A stretch of 9,127 nt of DNA from Ignavibacteriaceae bacterium (lineage in GTDB: Bacteria; Bacteroidota; Ignavibacteria; Ignavibacteriales; Ignavibacteriaceae). The position numbers and the translations under genes are program-made. Where the stretch lies: positions 1-9,127 of the forward strand of contig JALHTS010000372.1 of NCBI GenBank assembly GCA_022865965.1, given 5' to 3'. Below are positions 1 through 8,500 of this stretch, in pieces (within the stretch, counting starts at the first letter, position 1; every line of letters begins with the position of its first letter). The notes under the pieces were generated by a model that was not told the DNA's origin, searched no databases, and worked only from the letters and a program-made list of their open reading frames with translations.

Positions 1-864
1 CTTTTTGCATTACTTGTTTTTGCTTCCTGTACACAAAAACCAAATGCAGATCCAGAGTACATCAAAGAAATTGAAGAATGGGATCAAAAAAGAGTTGAAC
101 GATTAAGGGAAGAAAACGGCTGGCTTAATCTCGCTGGATTATTCTGGCTAAAAGAAGGCGAGAACAAAATCGGTTCCTCAAAAGAGAATGATATTATTTT
201 TCCAGCCGGACCGAAATTTATTGGTACAATGTTTCTAAAAGATTCTATTGTAACAATAAGAATAAATCCCGATGTAAATGTCACAAACAATGGAACGGCT
301 GTAACAGAACTAACGCTTGAGCATGATCTTACAGGAAATCCAACCTTGCTTCAAACAGGTTCGCTTCGATGGAACGTTATCAAAAGGAAAAAAGGATTTG
401 GAATTCGTCTTCGCGATCTTAATGCCAATTTAGTGGACTTTACGAGGATTGAAAGATTTCCTGTAAATGATGAATGGAAAATTGAAGCGACATTTGAACC
501 TTATGATCCACCGAAGAAAATTCTAATTCCTGATATAATTGGAACCGTTGAAGAAGAAAATTGTCCCGGCGCAGTTGTTTTTTCTAAGGACGGAAAGGAA
601 TACAGAATAGATGCAATTGACAGCGGAAAAAGATTGTTCCTGATTTTTGCAGATGAAACAAGCGGAGAAGAAACCTACGGTGCAGGAAGGTTTATGTATG
701 TTGATAAACCCGACTCAACGGGAAAAATTATTTTAGATTTTAACAAAGCATATAATCCTCCTTGTGTGTTTACGAAGTTTGCAACCTGTCCCCTTCCGCC
801 AAAGGATAATTACTTAAAGTTAAAAATTGAAGCCGGTGAAAAAATGTGGGGAGAGATGCATTAA
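1..864 (+). CDS. DUF1684 family lipoprotein, 5'-truncated by the window edge
   Basis: The reading frame is open from base 1, so the true start lies to the left; 287 residues are visible. The first ten residues (LFALLVFASC) look like the end of a lipoprotein signal peptide, with Cys10 as the probable lipidated residue; Phe at -3 is unusual for a lipobox. This implies an envelope-anchored protein facing the periplasm. DUF1684 hallmarks follow: Trp27 and Arg31 in an early helix, the GWLNLAGLFWL block at residues 40-50, a DET...ETYGAGR block near 218-230, and near 247-267 a strongly conserved stretch with AYNPPC and ATCPLPP. The methionine codon at 229 is internal, because the conserved N-terminal block lies before it. 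The biochemical role of DUF1684 is unknown and I assign none. It is probably a chromosomal neighbour unrelated to the hsd operon, separated from it by 186 bases. Confidence 0.88.
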   Translation, partial: LFALLVFASCTQKPNADPEYIKEIEEWDQKRVERLREENGWLNLAGLFWLKEGENKIGSSKENDIIFPAGPKFIGTMFLKDSIVTIRINPDVNVTNNGTAVTELTLEHDLTGNPTLLQTGSLRWNVIKRKKGFGIRLRDLNANLVDFTRIERFPVNDEWKIEATFEPYDPPKKILIPDIIGTVEEENCPGAVVFSKDGKEYRIDAIDSGKRLFLIFADETSGEETYGAGRFMYVDKPDSTGKIILDFNKAYNPPCVFTKFATCPLPPKDNYLKLKIEAGEKMWGEMH

Positions 865-865
865 C

Positions 866-883
866 AATTGCATAACGGCAATT
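866..883 (+). terminator. Small inverted repeat just after the DUF1684 gene, possible terminator
   Basis: AATTGC (866-871) and GCAATT (878-883) are perfect complements around a 6-base loop, starting one base after the DUF1684 stop codon. The position suits a transcription end, but the stem is short and AT-rich and no clear T-run follows, so an intrinsic terminator is only a weak guess. A second inverted repeat, TTAAG/CTTAA (882-896), overlaps its right arm and would compete with it for folding. Confidence 0.25.
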
Positions 884-981
884 AAGTTAGACTTAAATAA
901 ATACTTTTCATATTTTTAGTACGATCCTATTTGAAAGTGTATTGCTATCGGTTGAAAACATTACACTCCCTTCTAAATTCT

Positions 982-989
982 TACTTTTG
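982..989 (+). promoter_or_regulatory. Candidate -7 promoter box for the hsd operon (Bacteroidota type)
   Basis: TACTTTTG matches the Bacteroidota -7 consensus TAnnTTTG exactly and lies 61 bases before the hsdM start, in the only non-coding stretch upstream of the operon. The nearest upstream TTG (952-954) is 27 bases away, longer than the usual spacing to a -33 element, so the match is partial. A separate TATAAT at 1041-1046 would fit a sigma70-type -10 box but sits only four bases before the ATG and has no well-spaced -35 partner. Confidence 0.28.
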
Positions 990-1050
990 GGGGTGGTGAG
1001 TTGGTGCTTGAAAATCAAAATTCAAAACACAAAATCATTATATAATCTTT

Positions 1051-2607
1051 ATGCCCTCTAACAACTCTGATCTCGAAAAACGTCTCTGGGAAGCTGCTGA
1101 TCAGCTTCGTGCTAACTCCGGACTAAAATCTTCTGAATACTCAACTCCCGTGCTTGGTTTAATATTTCTTAAGTATGCTGATTTCAAATTTTCAAATGCA
1201 AAAGAAAAACTTGAAAAAGAATCTAAAGGCGGAAGAGCGAAAATTGGAAAGCTTAACTACCAGGCAAAGGGTGTTCTATACATTCCTGAAAAAGCAAGTT
1301 ATAATTATTTACTAAGTCTACCAGAAGGCAGCAACATTGGCAGTGCTGTTAATGCTGCAATGAAACTTATTGAAGAAGAGAACACAAACCTTGCTGGAGT
1401 ATTACCAAAAAATTATACGCAGTTTGAAAATGATGTTCTTGTTGCATTGGTAAGAAACTTTGCCGGCATCCCTATGGATGTTGAAGGTGATGTATTTGGA
1501 AAAATTTATGAATATTTCCTTGGCGAGTTTGCAATGGCAGAGGGGCAAAAGGGCGGCGAGTTCTTTACTCCGACTTCTATTGTAAAGCTTATTGTTGAAA
1601 TACTCGAACCATTTAAGGGAAAGATTTTAGATCCTGCGTGCGGAAGTGGCGGTATGTTTGTGCAAAGTGCAAAGTTTGTTGCAGAACATAAGAAGAATCC
1701 CAGCAGTGCAATATCTATTTACGGTGAAGAGAAACAAGCTGAAACTATTCGTCTTTGTAAAATGAACCTTGCTGTCCACGGACTTGAGGGTGATGTAAAA
1801 CAGGGCAACACTTATTATGAAGATGTCCACAAGTCTTTAGGCAAATTTGATTTTGTTCTTGCTAATCCTCCTTTTAATGTAAATGGAATTGATAAAGAAA
1901 AAATTAAAACCGATAAAAGATTTTGTTATGGATTACCACGTACAGATAATGGAAATTATTTGTGGATACAACTTTTCTGGTCTACACTGAATGAAAATGG
2001 CAGGGCAGGATTTGTGATGGCGAACTCTGCAAGCGATGCAAGACAAAGTGAGCAAGACATTCGAAAGGCTTTGGTTGATGATAATGGCATTGATGTAATG
2101 ATTTCTGTTTCATCTAATTTCTTTTACACTGTTACGCTGCCCTGCACGTTATGGTTTTTAGACAAAGGGAAAATTAAAACTAAAAGAAAAGGCAAGGTAT
2201 TATTTATTGATGCACGAAATATTTTTACACAGGTAGATAGAGCACATAGAGAATATACCCCGGTACAAATACAATTTATTGCTAACATTGCAAGACTTTA
2301 TAGAGAAGAGGAAGTTGATCTTTCTTCTCTAGGCGAAATGAAAGATGAATGGAAGAATAACTTTCCTAAGAATAAGTACGCAGACATCTCCGGTTTATGT
2401 AAGGTTGCAACACTTGAAGAGATAAAAGAACAGAATTACTCTATCAATCCTGGTAGGTATGTTGGCGTAATAGAAAAAGCAGCAGATGATTTTGATTTTT
2501 ATGAAAAGCTGGAAGAGTTAAATGAAGAGCTTGAAGTATTAAATGCAGAAGCAATGGAATTAGAAGAAAAGATAAATGATAATATTATTGAAATGTTAAA
2601 TAAATGA
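1051..2607 (+). CDS. hsdM: Type I restriction-modification DNA methyltransferase subunit (HsdM)
   Basis: This is the N6-adenine methyltransferase subunit. With HsdS it transfers a methyl group from S-adenosylmethionine to adenines in the host recognition site, and it is also part of the restriction complex with HsdR. At 518 residues it has the usual HsdM length. The N-terminal helical domain (about 5-140, with ADQLR and [10 protein letters not shown]) is followed by the methylase core. That core contains GEFFTP (169-174), the SAM-binding motif I DPACGSGG (194-201) and the catalytic motif IV NPPF (272-275). The last 40 or so residues are a charged, heptad-like helix that probably packs against HsdS. 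The start has no evident Shine-Dalgarno sequence, but the N-terminus fits the family well. The stop overlaps the hsdS start (ATGA), a sign of translational coupling. No catalytic residue is missing, so activity is expected. Confidence 0.97.
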   Translation: MPSNNSDLEKRLWEAADQLRANSGLKSSEYSTPVLGLIFLKYADFKFSNAKEKLEKESKGGRAKIGKLNYQAKGVLYIPEKASYNYLLSLPEGSNIGSAVNAAMKLIEEENTNLAGVLPKNYTQFENDVLVALVRNFAGIPMDVEGDVFGKIYEYFLGEFAMAEGQKGGEFFTPTSIVKLIVEILEPFKGKILDPACGSGGMFVQSAKFVAEHKKNPSSAISIYGEEKQAETIRLCKMNLAVHGLEGDVKQGNTYYEDVHKSLGKFDFVLANPPFNVNGIDKEKIKTDKRFCYGLPRTDNGNYLWIQLFWSTLNENGRAGFVMANSASDARQSEQDIRKALVDDNGIDVMISVSSNFFYTVTLPCTLWFLDKGKIKTKRKGKVLFIDARNIFTQVDRAHREYTPVQIQFIANIARLYREEEVDLSSLGEMKDEWKNNFPKNKYADISGLCKVATLEEIKEQNYSINPGRYVGVIEKAADDFDFYEKLEELNEELEVLNAEAMELEEKINDNIIEMLNK

Positions 2608-3851
2608 GAATGGTCTTATCTACTTCTACATTTAAAGATGTTTGCACACTAGTTACAGATGGAACACACGATACTCCAAAAGTAATTGAGGAAGGTGTGC
2701 CATTAGTTAAAGCAAAAGAGATTGTGGGTGGGATAATAGATTTTGAATCAGCTGATAGAATAAGTATTAATGATCATATAAAAGTAATTTCTAGATCAAA
2801 ACCAGAGTATGGTGATACGCTATTTGCACATATTGGCGCATCTCTTGGAGAAGCAGCTTTCATTAAGGCGAGGAAAGAATTTAGCATAAAAAATGTAGCA
2901 TTGTTCAAACCGAATCCAAATGTGATAAATGATAGGTATCTATACTATTATGTCATTAGTCCTAGGTTTCAGTCTGAAATAAAAAATGCTCGCACTGGCT
3001 CAGCTCAACCTTTCGTTGGATTGGATACTTTAAGAAAATTCAAAATATATTATCACAAAGAACTAAGTATCCAACAAAAAATCGCCTCAATACTTTCTGC
3101 GTATGATGATTTAATAGAGAACAACACCTGCCGAATAAAAATTTTAGAAGAGATGACACAAGCTATTTATAAAGAGTGGTTTGTAAACTTCCGCTTTCCT
3201 GGTCACGAAAAAGTAAAGTTAGTTGATAGTTCGATTGGTAAAATTCCAGAGGGGTGGGAGTATATAAACATTGAGGATTTGGATTTAGACCTATCCGATG
3301 GCAACTATTCCGCAAAATATCCAAGAGCAAAAGATTTTGTAGAACAGGGGATCCCATTTATTAGTCCAAAAAATTTTTCTAACAATAGAATTAGTTTCGA
3401 CGGTATTCGATACATATCTGAAACAAAGCACGCACTACTTAAAAAAGGACATCTAAAAAGGAATGACTTGCTGATTGTAAATCGAGGGGAAATTGGGCAT
3501 TGTGTATTTATTAATAATAAATTCATCAATTCAAATATCAATGCACAGTTAATTCGTCTTAATGGAAATAATGCAATTAACATTTTCTACCTTGGTTATT
3601 ATCTTAAATCCGATATGGGACAGCATGAGATGATTTCACGAAAAGGAGGAGCAGCTCTACCCCAATTAACAATTTCATCCTTTATTAAAGTTCAGGTTTT
3701 AGTCCCTTCCAATAATTTAATAAAACAGTTTGGTGAAAAAGTAGAACAAATACACCCATTGATAGATATGCTAGAACTTAAAAACCATAATCTCTGTAAA
3801 ACACGTGATTTACTCTTACCTAAATTAATGAGTGGGGAGGTTGAGGTTTGA
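2604..3851 (+). CDS. hsdS: Type I restriction-modification specificity subunit (HsdS)
   Basis: This is the DNA-recognition subunit, which sets the bipartite target sequence for both methylation and restriction. At 415 residues it has the normal two-domain layout. The first target-recognition domain (about 8-150) begins almost at once with the common [10 protein letters not shown] block. A central conserved helical spacer (about 155-197) carries [27 protein letters not shown] (211-219) introduces the second recognition domain (about 220-370). The C-terminal helix (about 371-415) ends in [13 protein letters not shown], the typical HsdS terminus. The ATG chosen overlaps the hsdM stop by four bases; a second ATG at 2610 would shorten the protein by two residues and cannot be excluded. 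Neither domain looks truncated. The target sequence cannot be predicted by eye. Confidence 0.96.
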   Translation: MRMVLSTSTFKDVCTLVTDGTHDTPKVIEEGVPLVKAKEIVGGIIDFESADRISINDHIKVISRSKPEYGDTLFAHIGASLGEAAFIKARKEFSIKNVALFKPNPNVINDRYLYYYVISPRFQSEIKNARTGSAQPFVGLDTLRKFKIYYHKELSIQQKIASILSAYDDLIENNTCRIKILEEMTQAIYKEWFVNFRFPGHEKVKLVDSSIGKIPEGWEYINIEDLDLDLSDGNYSAKYPRAKDFVEQGIPFISPKNFSNNRISFDGIRYISETKHALLKKGHLKRNDLLIVNRGEIGHCVFINNKFINSNINAQLIRLNGNNAINIFYLGYYLKSDMGQHEMISRKGGAALPQLTISSFIKVQVLVPSNNLIKQFGEKVEQIHPLIDMLELKNHNLCKTRDLLLPKLMSGEVEV

Positions 3852-3871
3852 AAAACACTTGAGAATATTTT

Positions 3872-3891
3872 CTTAACTTTAAGTAGTTAAG
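3872..3891. promoter_or_regulatory. Inverted repeat before the XRE-peptidase gene, possible operator
   Basis: CTTAAC (3872-3877) and GTTAAG (3886-3891) form a perfect 6-base inverted repeat with an 8-base centre, 23 bases before the start of the XRE-family gene. XRE-type regulators often bind such dyads at their own promoters, so this is a candidate autoregulatory operator. The site overlaps TAACTTTA (3874-3881), one base off the Bacteroidota -7 consensus, which hints at an internal promoter. The 63-base gap after hsdS contrasts with the tight joins elsewhere in the operon and leaves room for one. The region is very AT-rich, so a chance dyad is quite possible. Confidence 0.35.
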
Positions 3892-3914
3892 TTGATAAAA
3901 TATTATTTTAGAGT

Positions 3915-5051
3915 ATGAGCAAAATAATAAGAGCGCCGATAAACCCGGACATTTTAGAATGGGCACTTAAAGATCTGAATTTAAGTCCGCAAGATTTTGC
4001 TCAAAAAGTTAAAGTAAAACCTGAAAAGGTTAAGGAATGGCTTGAGGGAGAATCGGTTCCAACCTATATCCAACTTGAAAAAATTGCCTATAAAATATTA
4101 AAGCTTCCGTTAGCTTCATTCTTTTTATCTGAGGTCCCTAGAAATTTATCAATAAAAAAGAAATTTAGAACAATTCCGGAGTATTTATTACAAGCAACCA
4201 GTTATAAAACAAGAATTGCAATAAAGAGAGCTGATTTTTATAGGTCTGCTCTGTACGAACTCTATAAGAAAAATCCCTCACCTATCTCACTTTTCAAATT
4301 ATACAAGATTAGTTTGAGAAATAATCCTATCAAAGTTTCTAAAGAGTTAAGAGAAAAGCTCCTTATAAATTATGATAAGCAGAAAAGTTTTAGAAACAAT
4401 TATCAGGCATTTAATTATTATCGCGATGTATTAGAGCAAAAAGGTATATTTTTATTTCAACTTCAATTAGAAGGGGACAGAGGATTTTGTCTTCTTGATG
4501 AGGAGTTCCCTATTATCATTGTAAATAGTAGTGATTCAATCAGCTCTAAAATATTTACTCTATTCCACGAACTAGTCCACATTCTATTAAATTCAGATGA
4601 TATTTATAAGGAAGTGCTACCTACGCTATATCAAAGCGATCCTGTTGAAATTTTTTGTAATTACATTGCTTCAGAAATACTTGTTCCAGGAGAAGAGTTT
4701 GTAGAAAAAAATAGGGATTTTCTTAAATCGTGGGATGAACAATCAATAAGTAGAATTGCTAATGATTATTCTGTTAGCAGGGAAGTAATAACCCTTAAAA
4801 TGATTTTTCTGGGATATGCAGAGCGTAAAGATTATTTAATGTTAAAAAAGAAATGGGATGATGAGTTTCGAAACAAAAAGCAAAGCGGTGGTGATTATTA
4901 TATAAATAAAATTAGTGCTTTGGGTAAAAGCTATATTTTTACCGTGATTGATTCGTATAAAAAAGGATTTCTGAACGATCTTCAGGTTTCAAATTATTTG
5001 GGTATGAAGTTTACAAATCTGCCACGAATAGAAGCAGAGGTATATGCTTAA
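3915..5051 (+). CDS. XRE-family helix-turn-helix protein fused to ImmA/IrrE (M78) metallopeptidase
   Basis: This 378-residue protein joins a DNA-binding domain to a zinc peptidase. Residues about 10-70 are an XRE/Cro-type helix-turn-helix: LSPQDFAQKVKVKPEKVKEW, then VPTYIQLEKIAYKI. A linker region (about 80-170) leads to the peptidase with HELVH (218-222), a full HExxH zinc motif. Glu245, before FCNYIASEILVP, is well placed as the third zinc ligand. A C-terminal segment (about 325-378) resembles the tail seen in this subfamily. In related ImmA and IrrE proteins the peptidase cleaves a repressor in response to a signal; the target here is unknown. The gene lies between hsdS and hsdR, and its TAA stop overlaps the next ATG by one base, so it forms a pair with the DUF4411 gene. 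It may act as antitoxin or regulator of that protein, of the hsd genes, or both; this is inference. No strong Shine-Dalgarno sequence precedes the start. Confidence 0.9.
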   Translation: MSKIIRAPINPDILEWALKDLNLSPQDFAQKVKVKPEKVKEWLEGESVPTYIQLEKIAYKILKLPLASFFLSEVPRNLSIKKKFRTIPEYLLQATSYKTRIAIKRADFYRSALYELYKKNPSPISLFKLYKISLRNNPIKVSKELREKLLINYDKQKSFRNNYQAFNYYRDVLEQKGIFLFQLQLEGDRGFCLLDEEFPIIIVNSSDSISSKIFTLFHELVHILLNSDDIYKEVLPTLYQSDPVEIFCNYIASEILVPGEEFVEKNRDFLKSWDEQSISRIANDYSVSREVITLKMIFLGYAERKDYLMLKKKWDDEFRNKKQSGGDYYINKISALGKSYIFTVIDSYKKGFLNDLQVSNYLGMKFTNLPRIEAEVYA

Positions 5052-5509
5052 TGAAATATGTTTTTGATACCGGACCTTTTATTGACTCTAGATATTACTT
5101 CCCTGATATTTTTAAGAGTTATTGGAATGAATTAAATAAAATGGCCGAACAAAGAGATATTATTTCAGTTAAAGAAGTATATAATGAATTATTGAATGGA
5201 AGTGATATCATTTCTGATTGGGCTAAACAAAATAAAGATATTTTTGAAATACCAAACCCAGATGAATTTCAAGTTGTAACCGAAATACTTTCAAAACATA
5301 AAGAACTTGTAAGAAATGCTAATTTTAGTGGCGGCTCCCCGGTAGCTGATCCATTTGTAATAGCGAAAGCCCAAGTAAATGATTTAATAGTCGTCACTCT
5401 TGAAATTTATAAAGAACACGCACACAAAATTCCTAATATATGCCAAGAATACGATCTCAAATATATGAGCTTTCAAGAATTTATGATAAATGAAAAATGG
5501 GCATTCTAA
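5051..5509 (+). CDS. DUF4411 family PIN-like nuclease, putative toxin
   Basis: This 152-residue protein has a PIN-like layout. An N-terminal strand ends in Asp6 (VFDTG), Glu42 and Glu46 lie in the EVYNEL helix, Asp100 is in ADPFVIA, and Glu118 follows the strand VVTLE. These acidic residues could bind the metal ions of a PIN-domain ribonuclease. The IPNIC motif (127-131) and the ending NEKWAF are typical of DUF4411. Its start overlaps the stop of the XRE-peptidase gene (TAATG), and an AGAGG ten bases upstream may serve as ribosome binding site, so the two are almost certainly co-translated. Many PIN proteins paired with an XRE-type partner are toxins cleaving RNA, but no substrate is known to me for this family and activity is inferred. 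A spot-counted line (5101-5160) is about 28% G+C, lower than lines counted in hsdM and the DUF1684 gene. Confidence 0.85.
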   Translation: MKYVFDTGPFIDSRYYFPDIFKSYWNELNKMAEQRDIISVKEVYNELLNGSDIISDWAKQNKDIFEIPNPDEFQVVTEILSKHKELVRNANFSGGSPVADPFVIAKAQVNDLIVVTLEIYKEHAHKIPNICQEYDLKYMSFQEFMINEKWAF

Positions 5510-5522
5510 TTTGGGGTAATAA

Positions 5523-8500
5523 ATGTTTAACGAATATTCAGAAGATAGTTTAATCGAGAAACCAGCCATAGAGATTTTCAAATCTCTCGGTTATTCATAT
5601 CTCAACTGTTTCGATGAAACATTTGGTCAGAACTCCACACTTGGCAGAGAAACATCTTCAGATGTTGTTCTTATGTCAAGACTAAAACCTGCATTAGTAA
5701 ATCTAAATCCTAAACTACCACAGGAAGCAATCAATAAGGCAATTGAAATCATTATTTCAGATAGATCTATTCTAAATCCTGCTGTTGCAAATAAAGAATT
5801 TTACAAGCTGATAAAAGAAGGAGTAAAAGTCTCCTATCGTAATAAATCCGCCAAAGGCGGAGATGAAGAAGTTGAAGAAGTAGTAAAGGTTATAGATTTC
5901 GAAAATCCGGATGAGAACGATTTCTTTTTAGCTTCTCAGTTTTGGGTAACAGGAGATTTATACAAACGCAGACCTGATCTTATTGGCTTTGTAAATGGTC
6001 TTCCTCTTATTTTAATAGAATTAAAGGGCACTCACAGAAAGCTTGAAAATGCATACTACGATAATCTAAAAGATTATAAAGATACTATTCCGCAAATATT
6101 CTGGTTTAACGCCTTCGTAATATTATCTAATGGCTCAGAAAGTAAAGTTGGGACATTAACCTTGGATTGGGAACACTTTGCAGAATGGAAAAAAATAAAC
6201 TCTGAGGGGGAACAAGGAGTTGTATCACTAGATACAATCATCAAGGGAACTTGTGAAAAGAAAAAGTTTCTTGATCTTTTGGAAAACTTTATACTATTTC
6301 AGGATACTGGTGGCAAGCAGATAAAAATATTTTCAAAGAATCATCAATATCTGGGTGTTAACAATGCCATAGAACAATTTCGACAGATAGAAAAAAATAA
6401 AGGAAGGTTGGGGGTATTCTGGCATACGCAAGGCAGCGGTAAAAGCTTTTCGATGATATTCTTCTCTCAGAAAATATTAAGAAAATTTGGTGGCAACTAC
6501 ACCTTCATTATAGTTACGGATCGCAAAGAGCTTGATGTTCAGATATATAAAAACTTTTTAAGCTGTGGGGCAGTAACAGAAATTGAAGTTCACGCGGAAA
6601 GTAGAAATCATCTCAGACAACTATTAAAAGAAAACCACCGCAATATTTTTACTCTTATTCACAAATTTGGATTAAATACTGGTGAAAATTTAGAAGTTCT
6701 ATCGGACCGCTCTGATATAATTGTTATTACTGATGAAGCTCACCGTTCGCAATATGATACTCTGGCTCTTAATATGCGTTCAGCTTTACCCAATGCTGCG
6801 TTCATTGCATTTACTGGAACACCGCTGATTGTTGGAGAAGAGAAAACAAAAGAGACTTTCGGAGATTATATAAGCGTATACGATTTCAGGCAATCGGTAG
6901 ATGATAATGCTACTGTTCCACTTTATTATGAAAACAGAATACCGGAGTTACAGCTTGAGGATAAAGATTTATTTAATGAAAAGATTCAGGACATAGTAGA
7001 AAAAGCAGAACTAACCCCAGAAGAGGAGAATAGATTAGAAAGAGAATTTGCAAGGGAATATCATTTAATTACACGCGATGATAGATTAAATAGAGTTGCA
7101 GAAGATATTGTTGAGCATTTTATAAGTCGTGGTTTCAGGGGAAAGGGAATGGTTGTCTGTATTGATAAACCAACCGCAGTTAAAATGTATCAGAAAGTAA
7201 AAGCTCTTTGGGATTTGGAGATCAAAGAGTTGGAATCTGTTATGCAGTTAGCAAGGGATGAAAAAGAAAAAGAACTCGATCAAGTTCAGTTAAATTATCT
7301 TAAAGAAACTGATATGACTGTCGTAGTGAGTCCGGAACAGAATGAGATTGATAAATTCAGAAAACTTGGATTAGATATTGAAACTCATAGAAGAAGAATG
7401 GTTAAAGAAGACTTGGATGAAAAATTCAAGGATCCTGATAATCCATTCCGTTTAGTATTTGTTTGTGCGATGTGGATGACCGGGTTTGATGCTCCATCTG
7501 TTTCTACAATATATTTAGATAAACCGATGAAGAATCATACTCTAATGCAGACTATCGCAAGAGCTAACAGAGTATTTAAGGAAAAACCGAATGGATTGAT
7601 TGTCGATTACATAGGTGTATTCAGAAACTTGCAGAAAGCATTAGCTATTTATGGTATTGGTGGAAGAGACCGTGAAGGAGCTTTACCTGTAAAACCAAAA
7701 GATGAACTGATAAAAGATTTAAGAAATAAGTTATCAGAGCTAAAAAATTTCTGTCTAAGTAAAGAAGTTGATTTATATGCCATCATTGATGCTGGTGCAT
7801 TGAATAATATCAGAATGATTGGCGATGCAGTTGATAAACTACTTGAAAATGATTCTACAAAATCTAATTATCTGAATCTTGCTAATGCTGTTTATGTAAT
7901 ATTTAAAGCCATCCTGCCAGATCCAAAAGTCTCTGAGTTTCAACAGATAGTTAGACTTATAAAAGTCATTGCTGATAAGATGAGATCCTTTGAAGGACCA
8001 GTTGATATCAGCCAAGTAATGAAAAAAGTGGAAGATGTTTTGGATGAATCGGTTAAGGCTGAACAATATATTATTAGTGATACTAAACCACTTGATCTAA
8101 GTAAGATTGATTTTGAGTCTCTTAAAAAAATGTTTGAGAAGTCAAGAAAAAATACGCAAGCGGAAAGACTAAAAAATGCACTTAAAGCAAAAGTATTTGG
8201 TATGGTGATGATGAATAAGCACAGAGTTAATTACGCGGAGATGTTACAGGAAATGATTGATGAATATAATTCAGGCACAATAAATGTTGAACAATTTTTT
8301 GATAAACTAATGAAGTTTGCAAAAGAATTGAATGAAGAAGACCAAAGATCAATCAAAGAAAATTTAACTGAAGAGGAATTAGCAATATTTGATTTGTTAA
8401 AACAGCCAAAACTTTCAGCGAAGGAAAAAAATAAAGTAAAATCCGCAGCAAAGGAACTATTGGTTACACTCAAAGCAAGCAGACTTGTTTTAGATTGGAG

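Noticed and set aside
1041..1046. TATAAT as a -10 box giving a leaderless hsdM transcript
   Set aside because: The hexamer is perfect, but TTGAAA at 1008-1013 is 27 bases away and no other -35 fits; in AT-rich DNA such a hexamer is common.
3305..3583. 92-codon open frame on the minus strand inside hsdS
   Set aside because: It lies opposite a well-conserved HsdS coding region and its translation shows no recognisable domain; it is best read as a chance frame.
2604..3851. Recombinational switching of hsdS
   Set aside because: No partial hsdS copy, recombinase gene or long inverted repeat is present in the window.
6189..8431. Runs of seven A in hsdR (6189-6195, 6391-6397, 8124-8130, 8425-8431) as phase-variation tracts
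   Set aside because: Seven A residues are ordinary at this base composition, the frame is intact at all of them, and no longer homopolymer or tandem repeat is present.
8231..8473. 80-codon open frame on the minus strand inside hsdR, and similar ones at 84-290, 1627-1830, 3163-3357, 5384-5581 and 7839-8066
   Set aside because: All are antisense to convincing genes, have low-complexity Ser/Phe/Ile-rich products, and show no family signature.
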